DNA of 64,000 nucleotides. Source: Streptomyces tuirus. GTDB lineage: Bacteria > Actinomycetota > Actinomycetes > Streptomycetales > Streptomycetaceae. Location of the stretch: positions 4,700,001-4,764,000 of the forward strand of contig NZ_AP023439.1 in the NCBI RefSeq assembly GCF_014701095.1, given 5' to 3'. Position numbers and translations under genes: made by a program. Each line of letters begins with the position of its first letter. The first letter of the stretch is position 1. Below are positions 56,892 to 64,000 of this stretch, piece by piece. The notes under the pieces were generated by a model. The model had not been told where the DNA came from. It was given only the letters and a program-made list of their open reading frames with translations, and ran no database searches.

Positions 56892-58492
56892 GCGTCCCCC
56901 TTCGTGTCCTCGCTCTGGGGCCGGTCGGTGTCGCTCCCGGGCGTCAGCCCGTCCTCGGCGGGCTGCTCCTCCGCGGGGGACGTGCCACGCGGCAGCCGCA
57001 GCGTGAACACCGCACCCGAATCCGGCGAGTTGGCCGCGGTGATCTCACCGCCGTGGATATGGGCGTTCTCCAGCGCGATGGACAGTCCCAGGCCGCTGCC
57101 CTCGGAACGCGGCCGGGAGGCGCTGGCCTTGTAGAAGCGGTCGAAGACATGCGGCAGGACGTCCTCCGGGATGCCGGGACCGTGGTCCTGCACCTCGATG
57201 ACGATCGAATCGTCCGCCTCCCGTACGGACACCCGCACCGGGGAGCCGCCGTGCTTGAGCGCGTTGCCGATGAGGTTGGCCAGGATGACGTCCAGGCGCC
57301 GCGGATCCAGCCGGGCGTGCAGGCCGCGCTCGGCGTCCAGCTCGACCGCGTCCAGCCAGGCACGGGCGTCGATGCAGGCGGTGATCTGGTCGGCGAGGTC
57401 GACGTCGTCCAGGACGAGCCGGGCGGTACCCGCGTCAAAACGCGTGACCTCCATCAGGTTCTCGACCAGGTCGTTCAGCCGCCGCGTCTCGCTGACCACC
57501 AGCCGGACGGCGGGCTCGATCATCGGGTCCATGCTGCCCGTCTCCGCCTCCAGCTCCTCCTCGAGCACCTCCGTCACGGCGGTGATCGCGGTGAGCGGCG
57601 TCCGCAGCTCGTGGCTCATGTCCGCCACGAACCGCCGGGACGCCTCGTCGCGGGCGGCCATGTCGGCGACCCGCTTCTCCAGCGCCTCGGCCGCGTTGTT
57701 GAACGTCCGCGACAGATCGGCGAGTTCATCGGTCCCGGACACCCGAAGCCGGGTGTCCAGCTTGCCCTCGCCGAGCCGCCGCGCGGCCGCCCCGAGCCGC
57801 TGCACCGGCTTCAGCACGGTCGTCGCCGCGGCCTGCGCGAGCAGCGCCGAGCCGATCAGAGCGAGCCCCGTGGCGATGCCCAGCGACCAGGCCAGCGAGT
57901 TGAGGTCCTTGGCCTCCGGCTCCAGCGACTTGAGCATGTAGCCGGTCGGGCCGCCGCCGATCACCCGCGTACCGGCCACCAGGTACGGGGTGTCGTGGTC
58001 GACTATTCGCTGCCAGTACAGGTGGTACGGGTGCTTGTTGGCCTCGTCGACCTTCTGCGTCCGGTTCACCGCCGTGCGCAGCGACTTCGGCACGTCCTGC
58101 AGCGAGAAGCCGCTCAGCCCGCCGGAGCTGCCGTAGACGGTCCGGCCCTCGGCGTCGCGGCCGACCAGCAGCACGCTGAAGCGCTGGTCGCTGCCCGCCA
58201 TCTGGCCCGCGGTGTGCTGCAGTTCGTCCTGCGTCGGACGCTCCGGCAGCGCGCCCGCCCGGTTCTGCATCTCCTGCTCGAAGTCACGCAGCACGGCGTC
58301 CTGGGTGCGGGTGAGCACGGCCTCGCGGTTGAGCCAGTACGCGATTCCCGACGCGGACACGGCGGCCGTCAGGGCCACCAGGCCGAAGACGACCACCAGC
58401 CGCAGCCGCAGACTGGTGAAGCGCAGCCGCGACAGAGCTCCCTTGCGCGCCCCGGTCCAGCCGTGGGCCCCCCCTTGGTGCGCCTGGGTCAC
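56888..58492 (-). CDS. afsQ2: Sensor histidine kinase AfsQ2
   Basis: A 534-residue membrane kinase. Two transmembrane helices (about 32-52 and 197-220) flank an extracytoplasmic sensor domain. A HAMP domain follows (VLKPVQRLGAAARRLGEGKL), then the H box FVADMSHELRTPLTAI, N box ANLIGNALKHGG, and G boxes VQDHGPGIPED and SGLGLSI. It phosphorylates AfsQ1. GTG 58492 overlaps the afsQ1 stop. In S. coelicolor this system links nitrogen state to antibiotic production and development. The Pro/Glu-rich tail is not conserved in kinases generally. Confidence 0.93.
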   Translation of the reverse strand: MTQAHQGGAHGWTGARKGALSRLRFTSLRLRLVVVFGLVALTAAVSASGIAYWLNREAVLTRTQDAVLRDFEQEMQNRAGALPERPTQDELQHTAGQMAGSDQRFSVLLVGRDAEGRTVYGSSGGLSGFSLQDVPKSLRTAVNRTQKVDEANKHPYHLYWQRIVDHDTPYLVAGTRVIGGGPTGYMLKSLEPEAKDLNSLAWSLGIATGLALIGSALLAQAAATTVLKPVQRLGAAARRLGEGKLDTRLRVSGTDELADLSRTFNNAAEALEKRVADMAARDEASRRFVADMSHELRTPLTAITAVTEVLEEELEAETGSMDPMIEPAVRLVVSETRRLNDLVENLMEVTRFDAGTARLVLDDVDLADQITACIDARAWLDAVELDAERGLHARLDPRRLDVILANLIGNALKHGGSPVRVSVREADDSIVIEVQDHGPGIPEDVLPHVFDRFYKASASRPRSEGSGLGLSIALENAHIHGGEITAANSPDSGAVFTLRLPRGTSPAEEQPAEDGLTPGSDTDRPQSEDTKGDA

Positions 58493-59166
58493 TGAGGCGC
58501 GTCCAGCCGGTAGCCGACACCCCGCACGGTACGGATCAGCGTCGGGGACGACGGCACGTCCTCGACCTTGGCGCGCAGCCGCTGGACACACGCGTCCACG
58601 AGCCGCGAGTCGCCCAGGTAGTCGTGCTCCCACACCAGCCGCAGCAACTGCTGCCGGGACAGCGCCTGGCCCGGCCGCCGGCTCAGCTCCAGCAGCAGCC
58701 GCAGCTCGGTCGGCGTGAGCTGGAGGTCCTCGCCGTTCTTCGTCACGGTCATCGCCGAGCGGTCGATGACGAGGCTGCCGAAGCTCGCCGCGTCGTTCGA
58801 CTCCCGCTCGCCGCGCCGCAGCACGGCCCGGATCCGGGCGTCGAGCACCCGGCCCTGGACCGGTTTGACGACGTAGTCGTCGGCGCCGGACTCCAGCCCG
58901 ACCACCACGTCGATGTCATCGCTGCGCGCGGTCAGCAGGATGATCGGCAACTGGTCCGTGCGCCGGATGCGCCGGCACACCTCGAACCCGTCGATGCCGG
59001 GCAGCATCACGTCCAGCACGATCAGATCCGGCCGCTGCTCGCGAAGGAGCTTCAGACCGTCCTCACCGCTGGCAGCGGTCGCCACGCGGTGGCCCTGGCG
59101 CGTCAGTGAGAGCTCCAGGGCCGTCCGGATGGCGTCGTCGTCCTCGATCAGCAACAGGGAAGGCAC
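58489..59166 (-). CDS. afsQ1: Response regulator AfsQ1
   Basis: A 225-residue OmpR/PhoB-type regulator, the same length as S. coelicolor AfsQ1 from memory. The receiver domain has LLIEDDDAIR, the phosphoacceptor Asp52 in LIVLDVMLPGIDG, the Thr in LLTARSD and the Lys in DYVVKPV. The winged-helix DNA-binding domain is LTPTELRLLLELSRRPGQAL to RVHVDACVQRLRAKVED-like sequence and RGVGYRLD. GTG 59166 is the start. The gene is divergent from sigQ, with a matching binding site between them. Confidence 0.93.
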   Translation of the reverse strand: MPSLLLIEDDDAIRTALELSLTRQGHRVATAASGEDGLKLLREQRPDLIVLDVMLPGIDGFEVCRRIRRTDQLPIILLTARSDDIDVVVGLESGADDYVVKPVQGRVLDARIRAVLRRGERESNDAASFGSLVIDRSAMTVTKNGEDLQLTPTELRLLLELSRRPGQALSRQQLLRLVWEHDYLGDSRLVDACVQRLRAKVEDVPSSPTLIRTVRGVGYRLDAPQ

Positions 59167-59278
59167 GCGCTCATTCTGGCCCATGGAGGGGTCGGGGTTC
59201 GACCGGTGGGGCCCACTCGGTGCGGCCGGTACCGCCGACGCGTGTGCGGGAGCTGTGGCGGACCTGTGGCCGGCCCCT

Positions 59279-59294
59279 GTGACAGGTCTGTGAC
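59279..59294 (+). promoter_or_regulatory. AfsQ1 binding site between afsQ1 and sigQ
   Basis: GTGACAGGTCTGTGAC matches the published AfsQ1 consensus GTnAC-n6-GTnAC exactly. It is 112 bases upstream of the afsQ1 start and 110 upstream of the sigQ start, so it may control either or both genes. Confidence 0.75.
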
Positions 59295-59404
59295 AGTCGG
59301 CGGACACGGCCATGAAAGTGCCGCGGCAAGCTTTTCGGCACAGGCAGGAAAGCCCGCCCCAACCGGCGGGCCGCACAACGGAAGTCCACGACGGGGGGCG
59401 CGAG

Positions 59405-60232
59405 ATGAACACGCTGCACGGCATCAGCACCAGCGCGGTTGTCACGCGTCTGCACGACGTGCACAGGGTTTCCGAGAAGTCCGGTGCGGATGGGGGTACG
59501 TCCCTGCTCGAGCGCAGCCGAGAGCTCGGGGGAGGGCGGGGGTGCGCTCGCGGCACTGGGCGTCAGCACACCGCGTTCATGACGGTGGTTGACGCACCCA
59601 CGGGGGAGATCAACAAGGGGTCCGCGGCGGCAGCCGCCACGGGCACCGTCGGGGGAGCAGCGTACCGGGAGGGCTCGGGGGAGCGCCGTTCGCTGACGGA
59701 GACCGTAGACGCCGAAGCGGCGTTTACCGCCTACGTCCAGGAGCGCCGCGCCTCCCTGTACGCGACCGCCTACCACCTCACCGGTGACCGCTTCGAGGCC
59801 GAGGACCTGCTGCAGAGCGCGCTGTTCTCGACCTACCGGGCGTGGGACCGGATCAGTGACAAGGCCGCAGTCGGCGGGTACCTCCGCCGCACCATGACCA
59901 ACCTGCACATCAGCGCCTGGCGGCGCCGCAAGCTCAACGAGTACCCGACCGAGGAACTGCCGGAGACGCCCGGCGACACGGACGCGATGCGCGGCACCGA
60001 GCTGCGCGCGGTCCTGTGGCAGGCGCTGGCCCGGCTGCCCGAACTCCAGCGCACCATGCTGGTCCTGCGCTACTACGAGGGCCGCACGGACCCGGAGATC
60101 GCGGAGATCCTCGACATCAGTGTCGGCACGGTGAAGTCCAGCATCTGGCGGTCGCTCCGCCGGCTGCGCGAGGACGAGGTCCTCAGCTTCGGCCGTGACG
60201 AGGAGGACGCCTTCGGCGAGCTTGTGGCCTGA
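59405..60232 (+). CDS. sigQ: SigE-family ECF sigma factor SigQ
   Basis: A 275-residue sigma factor with an unusually long, poorly ordered N-terminus (about 110 residues, Gly/Ala/Ser rich) before region 2 (FTAYVQERRASLYATAYHLT, EAEDLLQSALFSTYRAWDRI, YLRRTMTNLHISAWRRRK). Region 4 is RLPELQRTMLVLRYYEGRTD and AEILDISVGTVKSSIWRSLR. ATG 59405 follows GGGGGG; ATG 59579 is a later alternative giving a more usual length. In S. coelicolor sigQ sits next to afsQ1 and is an AfsQ1 target that affects antibiotic production. Confidence 0.88.
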   Translation: MNTLHGISTSAVVTRLHDVHRVSEKSGADGGTSLLERSRELGGGRGCARGTGRQHTAFMTVVDAPTGEINKGSAAAAATGTVGGAAYREGSGERRSLTETVDAEAAFTAYVQERRASLYATAYHLTGDRFEAEDLLQSALFSTYRAWDRISDKAAVGGYLRRTMTNLHISAWRRRKLNEYPTEELPETPGDTDAMRGTELRAVLWQALARLPELQRTMLVLRYYEGRTDPEIAEILDISVGTVKSSIWRSLRRLREDEVLSFGRDEEDAFGELVA

Positions 60233-60386
60233 AGGTCGGGGGGAAGCACCACAAAGGGGGCCCCACGGGGGAACTGCGGGACGCTGGGGGGCGTCCTGGC
60301 AGGAGAGTGGGGGACTGCGGGGACGCTGGGGGGTGTCTCCGCAGGAAGAGCGGGGGACTCGGGGGAGGACCACGGGGGAGCACAGG

Positions 60387-60425
60387 AGCGGGACTGGAGG
60401 GCCGGGGGGTCCGTCCAGTCCCGCT
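60387..60425 (+). terminator. Terminator after sigQ
   Basis: AGCGGGACTGGA (60387-60398) pairs perfectly with TCCAGTCCCGCT (60414-60425) and is followed by TTTCCTCT, close to a classical Rho-independent terminator. It also stands downstream of the convergent kinase gene. The preceding 150 bases are G-rich non-coding sequence. Confidence 0.85.
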
Positions 60426-60456
60426 TTCCTCTGTGCCCCGGCCGTGCCCCGGCCGG

Positions 60457-61092
60457 CTAGGCCGCCGTACGCAGGCTCGCGCACCGGCCGGCCGCAGCTG
60501 CCGCCAGGCGGCCCATCGCCTCGTCGCGGTCGCAGGCGTACGCGCCCAGCGCCGTCTGGCGGGCGACGATCGTGCGCTCCTGCCGCATCAGGCGCCAGCC
60601 GCGGCGCAGCAGGAACGGCACCGACTTGCGGCCCTCCCTCAGATCCCGCAGGAACCGTCGGCGGAAGGTCCTCACCGGGCCGCGACTCAGGCACAGCGCG
60701 TCGGCGAGGACACCGAGTTCGCGGCAGCGCGTGACGATCTCCGCGGCGAAGACGCCTTCCGCGATGAACAGCGGGGACCGCCCGATGTCGACCGTCTCCA
60801 CGCCGGTGCGGGCGCTGAGGGAGATGTCGTAGAGGGGAACGTCCGTACGGCCCGTGCGGCACAGCCTGGCGATCGCGGCGACGGCGGTGTCCGCGTCCCA
60901 CGAGTCGGGGTGGTCCCAGTCGATGTCGGAGCTCTCCGCCACGAGCGGCAGCGTCGGGTCGCCGGCCTCCTTGTAGAAGTCGTCGAGCCGGAGCACCGGG
61001 AGACCGGAGCGGGCCGCGAGGAGGGACTTGCCGGAGCCGGAAGGGCCGCAGAGCAGCACGACTCGCGTCGATATGGGCAGAGGAGAACTCAC
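60457..61092 (-). CDS. Uridine kinase-like P-loop NTPase
   Basis: A 211-residue P-loop protein of the phosphoribulokinase/uridine kinase superfamily. Visible parts are the Walker A VVLLCGPSGSGKSLLAAR, the acceptor Asp region LRLDDFYKEAGDPTLP, DIDWDHPDSWD, IFIAEGVF-type sequence (LFIAEGVFAAEI) and an arginine-rich lid (RTFRRRFLRDLREGRKSVPF). It probably phosphorylates a nucleoside or related small molecule. GTG 61092 is the assumed start. Confidence 0.78.
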   Translation of the reverse strand: MSSPLPISTRVVLLCGPSGSGKSLLAARSGLPVLRLDDFYKEAGDPTLPLVAESSDIDWDHPDSWDADTAVAAIARLCRTGRTDVPLYDISLSARTGVETVDIGRSPLFIAEGVFAAEIVTRCRELGVLADALCLSRGPVRTFRRRFLRDLREGRKSVPFLLRRGWRLMRQERTIVARQTALGAYACDRDEAMGRLAAAAAGRCASLRTAA

Positions 61093-61218
61093 GGGACACC
61101 AGTGTGAGGCATCCACCGGGGGCCGTACGACCCCGCGGGTCGTCTTTGATGCGCGCGTCACACCTCAACTACCCTCGGTCCCGACACGATTACCCAGTGC
61201 AGCAGAAGGTGGCAGTCA

Positions 61219-61626
61219 ATGGCCCGACACGACTCTCCCAAGAAGCCGGCCGCCCAGCGTGCCCTGGCCGTCCTCGCGACCGCGGGCGTGGCGCTGGGGG
61301 CGGGCACCGCGTCGGCCGCGGCGGACACCGAGTCGCTGCTGGGCGTGGTGAACTCCCGCCCCACCTCCCTCGGCAAGATCGACCCCCAGTCCGGCCTCCA
61401 GGCCGCGACCGGCACCCTCGGCTACGTCACCGGCCCGGTCGCCGGCCTCAAGCCCAACCCGCTCGCCGGCACCGGAGTCGACCCGCTCGACAACGGCGTC
61501 GGCACCGGCCTCGCCGACTTCAAGCCGATGACGTCCCAAGCACTGACGGGTCCGGTGGCGCAGGCGCAGTCGATCGGGAGCATCCCGGTGGTGGGGCAGG
61601 CGGCCGGGCTGCTGTCGCAGCAGTAG
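61219..61626 (+). CDS. Small secreted protein, 135 aa
   Basis: A protein with a signal peptide (RALAVLATAGVALGAGTASA, cleavage before AADTES). The mature part has LLGVVNSRPTSLGKIDPQSG and Pro/Gly/Val-rich near-repeats (GPVAGLKPNPLAG, TGPVAQAQSIGSIPVVGQAAG). It has no cysteine and no recognised domain. The ATG follows GAAGGTGGCAG. It resembles the secreted protein at 54894 in organisation, but not in sequence closely enough to claim homology. Confidence 0.7.
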   Translation: MARHDSPKKPAAQRALAVLATAGVALGAGTASAAADTESLLGVVNSRPTSLGKIDPQSGLQAATGTLGYVTGPVAGLKPNPLAGTGVDPLDNGVGTGLADFKPMTSQALTGPVAQAQSIGSIPVVGQAAGLLSQQ

Positions 61627-61637
61627 GCGCACGCGGA

Positions 61638-61677
61638 GAAGCCCCGGTCCTCCCGGACGGAGGAGGGCCGGGGCTTC
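61638..61677. terminator. Bidirectional hairpin between the secreted protein and ALDH genes
   Basis: GAAGCCCCGG (61638-61647) pairs with CCGGGGCTTC (61668-61677), with an inner TCCTCC/GGAGGA stem. It lies between convergent genes. Confidence 0.8.
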
Positions 61678-61693
61678 GGCTGTGGGGGGCTAG

Positions 61694-62593
61694 CTAGTAC
61701 GAGGAACCCGACGCGCCCAGTGACCCCGTGGGGTGCCAGACCGTCTTCGTCTCCAGGAACGCCGTCATGCGGTCGATGCCGGGGGTCTCCGCGTAATCCA
61801 CAGGCTGTGGACGGAGAACCCGCTTGAGGTTGTCGGCCGCGGCGATCTCCAGTTCCTTCGCGAGAACCTCGTCGGCCCCCGCCAGGTCGATCGCGTTGAC
61901 GTCCTGGTGGGCGGCCAGCGGGGCCGCGATCTCGGCCGTACGGCCCGACAGGACGTTGACGACGCCGCCGGGCAGGTCCGAGGTGGCCAGGACCTCGGCC
62001 AGGGACAGGGCGGGCAGCGGGGCGTTCTCGCTCGCCACCACGATCGCCGTGTTGCCCGTCGCGATCACCGGGGCGAGCACCGAGACCAGGCCCAGGAACG
62101 ACGACTCCTGCGGCGCCAGGACGGCGACCACGCCGGTCGGTTCGGGGGAGGACAGGTTGAAGAACGGGCCCGCGACCGGGTTGCCGCCGCCGACCACCTG
62201 GGCGATCTTGTCCGTCCACCCCGCGTACCAGACCCAGCGGTCGATCGTGGCGTCCACGACCGCGGCCGCCTTGGACTTCGACAGGCCCTCGGCGTCGGCC
62301 ACCTCACGGGTGAACTGGTCGCGGCGGCCCTCCAGCATCTCGGCGACACGGTAGAGGACCTGACCGCGGTTGTACGCCGTGGCGCCCGACCAGCCGCCGA
62401 ACGCCTTGCGCGCCGCCACGACCGCGTCACGGGCGTCCTTGCGGGACGACAGGGGCGCGTTCGCCAGCCACTTGCCCTTCGAGTCGCTCACCTCGTACAC
62501 CCGGCCGCTCTCGGAACGCGGGAACTTCCCGCCGACGTACAGCTTGTAGGTCTTGAAGACAGACAGACGCTGCTGCTCGGACTTCTCAGACAT
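61694..62593 (-). CDS. Half-length aldehyde dehydrogenase-family protein without catalytic cysteine
   Basis: A 299-residue protein matching the N-terminal NAD-binding half of aldehyde dehydrogenases: YKLYVGGKFPRSESGRVYEV, AFGGWSGATAYNRGQVLYR, DRWVWYAGWTDKI, GVVAVLAPQESSFLGLVSVL (normally GVVGQIIPWNFP) and PGGVVNVLSG. The usual GSTxVG is AIDLAGADEV, and the chain ends before the catalytic-Cys domain. It is therefore predicted inactive alone. Its start overlaps the stop of the complete aldehyde dehydrogenase by eight bases, suggesting a two-subunit complex. The half-length form is kept in Streptomyces, so I do not call it a pseudogene. Confidence 0.8.
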   Translation of the reverse strand: MSEKSEQQRLSVFKTYKLYVGGKFPRSESGRVYEVSDSKGKWLANAPLSSRKDARDAVVAARKAFGGWSGATAYNRGQVLYRVAEMLEGRRDQFTREVADAEGLSKSKAAAVVDATIDRWVWYAGWTDKIAQVVGGGNPVAGPFFNLSSPEPTGVVAVLAPQESSFLGLVSVLAPVIATGNTAIVVASENAPLPALSLAEVLATSDLPGGVVNVLSGRTAEIAAPLAAHQDVNAIDLAGADEVLAKELEIAAADNLKRVLRPQPVDYAETPGIDRMTAFLETKTVWHPTGSLGASGSSY

Positions 62594-64000
62594 CGAGGTA
62601 CGCCTCCAGGCCGTGACGGCCGCCCTCGCGGCCGAAGCCCGACTCCTTGTAACCGCCGAACGGCGACGTCGGGTCGAACTTGTTGAACGTGTTGGACCAG
62701 ACGACACCCGCGCGGAGCTTGTTCGCGACCGCCAGGATGCGGGAGCCCTTCTCCGTCCAGATACCGGCGGACAGGCCGTACGGCGTGTTGTTGGCCTTCG
62801 CGACCGCCTCGTCCGGAGTGCGGAAGGTCAGCACCGACAGCACCGGGCCGAAGATCTCGTCGCGGGCGATCCGGTGCGCCTGGGTGACGTTCGTGAACAG
62901 CGTCGGGGCGAACCAGTAGCCGCTCTCCGGCAGCTCGCACGCCGGCGACCAGCGCTCGGCGCCCTCCGCCTCACCCTGCTCGACGAGCGAGGTGATGCGG
63001 GTGAGCTGCTCCTCGGAGTTGATCGCGCCGATGTCCGTGTTCTTGTCCAGCGGGTCGCCGAGGCGCAGCGTGGACAGACGGCGCTTCAGGGACTCCAGGA
63101 GCTCCTCCTGGATCGACTCCTGCACCAGCAGGCGGCTGCCCGCGCAGCAGACCTGGCCCTGGTTGAAGAAGATGCCGTTGACGATGCCCTCGACGGCCTG
63201 GTCGATCGGGGCGTCGTCGAAGACGATGTTCGCGCCCTTGCCGCCCAGTTCCAGCGTGACCTTCTTCTTGGTTCCGGCGACCGTGCGGGCGATCTCCTTG
63301 CCGACGGCCGTGGAGCCGGTGAAGGCGACCTTGTTCACGTCGGGGTGGGCGATCAGCGCCGCGCCGGCGTCGCCGTAGCCCGGGAGGATGTTGACGACGC
63401 CCTTGGGCAGGCCCGCCTGGCGGCAGATGTCCGCGAAGAACAGCGCCGAGAGGGGGGTGGTCTCGGCCGGCTTCAGGACGACCGTGTTGCCGGTCGCGAG
63501 GGCCGGGGCGATCTTCCACGCCAGCATCAGCAGGGGGAAGTTCCAGGGGATGACCTGGCCCGCCACGCCCAGCGGCCTCGGGTTCGCCCCGTAGCCCGCG
63601 TGGTCGAGCTTGTCGGCCCAGCCCGCGTAGTAGAAGAAGTGCGCGGCGACCAGGGGCAGGTCGGCGTCGCGCGTCTCCTTGATCGGCTTGCCGTTGTCGA
63701 GGGTCTCCAGGACGGCGAGCTCGCGGGAGCGCTCCTGGATGATGCGGGCGATGCGGAAGAGGTACTTCGCGCGCTCCGCGCCCGGGAGCGCCGACCACTT
63801 CTCGAAGGCCCGGCGCGCGGCCTTCACCGCGCGGTCGACGTCCTCGGAACCGGCCTGCGCGATCTCGGAGAGGACCTCCTCGGTGGACGGGGAGACGGTC
63901 TTGAAGACCTTGCCGTCCGCCGCCTCGACGAACTCGCCGTCGATGAACAGGCCGTACGAGGGCGCGATGTCGGCGATCGCGCGCGACTCGGGGGCCGGGG
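62586..64000 (-). CDS. Aldehyde dehydrogenase (5' end beyond window)
   Basis: A complete-type NAD(P)-dependent aldehyde dehydrogenase; 471 residues are visible and the start lies beyond 64000. The N-terminal part in the window is SYGLFIDGEFVEAADGKVF. Then follow GVAGQVIPWNFPLLMLAWKI, the cofactor element AFTGSTAVGKEI, catalytic Glu in TLELGGKGANIVF, the nucleophile in FNQGQVCCAGSRLLV, and EIFGPVLSVL. A GTG at 63827 is internal, not the start. Substrate is unknown. In S. coelicolor the equivalent genes lie next to deoxyribose-phosphate aldolase, which would fit oxidation of acetaldehyde from deoxynucleoside breakdown. Confidence 0.92.
   Translation of the reverse strand, partial: PAPESRAIADIAPSYGLFIDGEFVEAADGKVFKTVSPSTEEVLSEIAQAGSEDVDRAVKAARRAFEKWSALPGAERAKYLFRIARIIQERSRELAVLETLDNGKPIKETRDADLPLVAAHFFYYAGWADKLDHAGYGANPRPLGVAGQVIPWNFPLLMLAWKIAPALATGNTVVLKPAETTPLSALFFADICRQAGLPKGVVNILPGYGDAGAALIAHPDVNKVAFTGSTAVGKEIARTVAGTKKKVTLELGGKGANIVFDDAPIDQAVEGIVNGIFFNQGQVCCAGSRLLVQESIQEELLESLKRRLSTLRLGDPLDKNTDIGAINSEEQLTRITSLVEQGEAEGAERWSPACELPESGYWFAPTLFTNVTQAHRIARDEIFGPVLSVLTFRTPDEAVAKANNTPYGLSAGIWTEKGSRILAVANKLRAGVVWSNTFNKFDPTSPFGGYKESGFGREGGRHGLEAYLDV

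Noticed and set aside
60233..60386. Small gene in the G-rich stretch after sigQ
   Set aside because: No start with a binding site and no plausible coding sequence; the stretch consists of repeated GGGGGA-type runs leading to a terminator.

Overview
The window is high-GC DNA with dense genes, frequent GTG starts, long spurious open frames on the opposite strand, and gene content typical of Streptomyces. The gene order (D-Ala-D-Ala carboxypeptidase, sdhCDAB, a sialic-acid-like glycan locus, a BMP-type nucleoside ABC transporter with cdd and deoA, add, afsQ1/afsQ2/sigQ, paired aldehyde dehydrogenases) matches, from memory, the S. coelicolor chromosomal core around SCO4847-SCO4913. No tRNA, rRNA, insertion sequence, prophage or CRISPR array was seen. 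This is conserved core chromosome rather than an island.

Layout. 1-4.1 kb: envelope genes (5'-truncated YihY, carboxypeptidase, small membrane protein, metallophosphoesterase). 4.2-9.0 kb: a minus-strand operon (membrane protein, DCC-type thioredoxin-like protein, TetR) divergent from a two-gene unit encoding a small protein that ends in Gly-Gly like ThiS/MoaD and a DUF4132 protein. Two TTGAAC/GTTCAA palindromes lie between them. 9.0-13.9 kb: a Uma2 protein, the succinate dehydrogenase operon and a degenerate OHCU-decarboxylase-like protein. 14.1-18.8 kb: GH20 hexosaminidase, three unrecognised proteins and a secreted peptidoglycan-recognition amidase. 19.0-22.8 kb: two tandem ECF sigma / membrane-protein pairs. 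22.9-26.2 kb: L,D-transpeptidase lipoprotein, methylmalonyl-CoA mutase large subunit and LysE exporter.

26.2-36.6 kb is a surface-glycan locus: methyltransferase, O-acyltransferase, polysialyltransferase-family enzyme, GT2, DUF6716-like glycosyltransferase, CMP-nonulosonate synthetase fused to a HAD phosphatase, NeuB-type synthase and a GT52-like enzyme. It probably makes the Kdn polymer (teichulosonic acid) known from the S. coelicolor wall. 36.9-47.1 kb: M20 amidohydrolase, a five-copy repeat array, then a nucleoside uptake and salvage cluster (two BMP lipoproteins, ATPase, two permeases, cdd, deoA). Adenosine deaminase at 53.6 kb carries the same upstream palindrome (CTACGCGCGTAG) as this cluster, which suggests one regulon.

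47.2-53.5 kb: Uma2, AEC transporter, a STAS-like protein overlapping antisense with a SnoaL-type ECF sigma factor, divergent MFS/LysR, and an alpha/beta hydrolase lacking its serine. 54.9-61.6 kb: small secreted proteins, PspC, VanZ, the afsQ1-afsQ2-lipoprotein operon, sigQ and a nucleoside-kinase-like NTPase. 61.7-64.0 kb: a half-length aldehyde dehydrogenase without a catalytic cysteine, translationally coupled to a full one that runs off the window.

The most unusual points are the Gly-Gly protein/DUF4132 pair, the CTACGCGCGTAG sites, the apparent AUC start of the nucleoside ABC ATPase, and several pseudo-enzymes kept in core positions.
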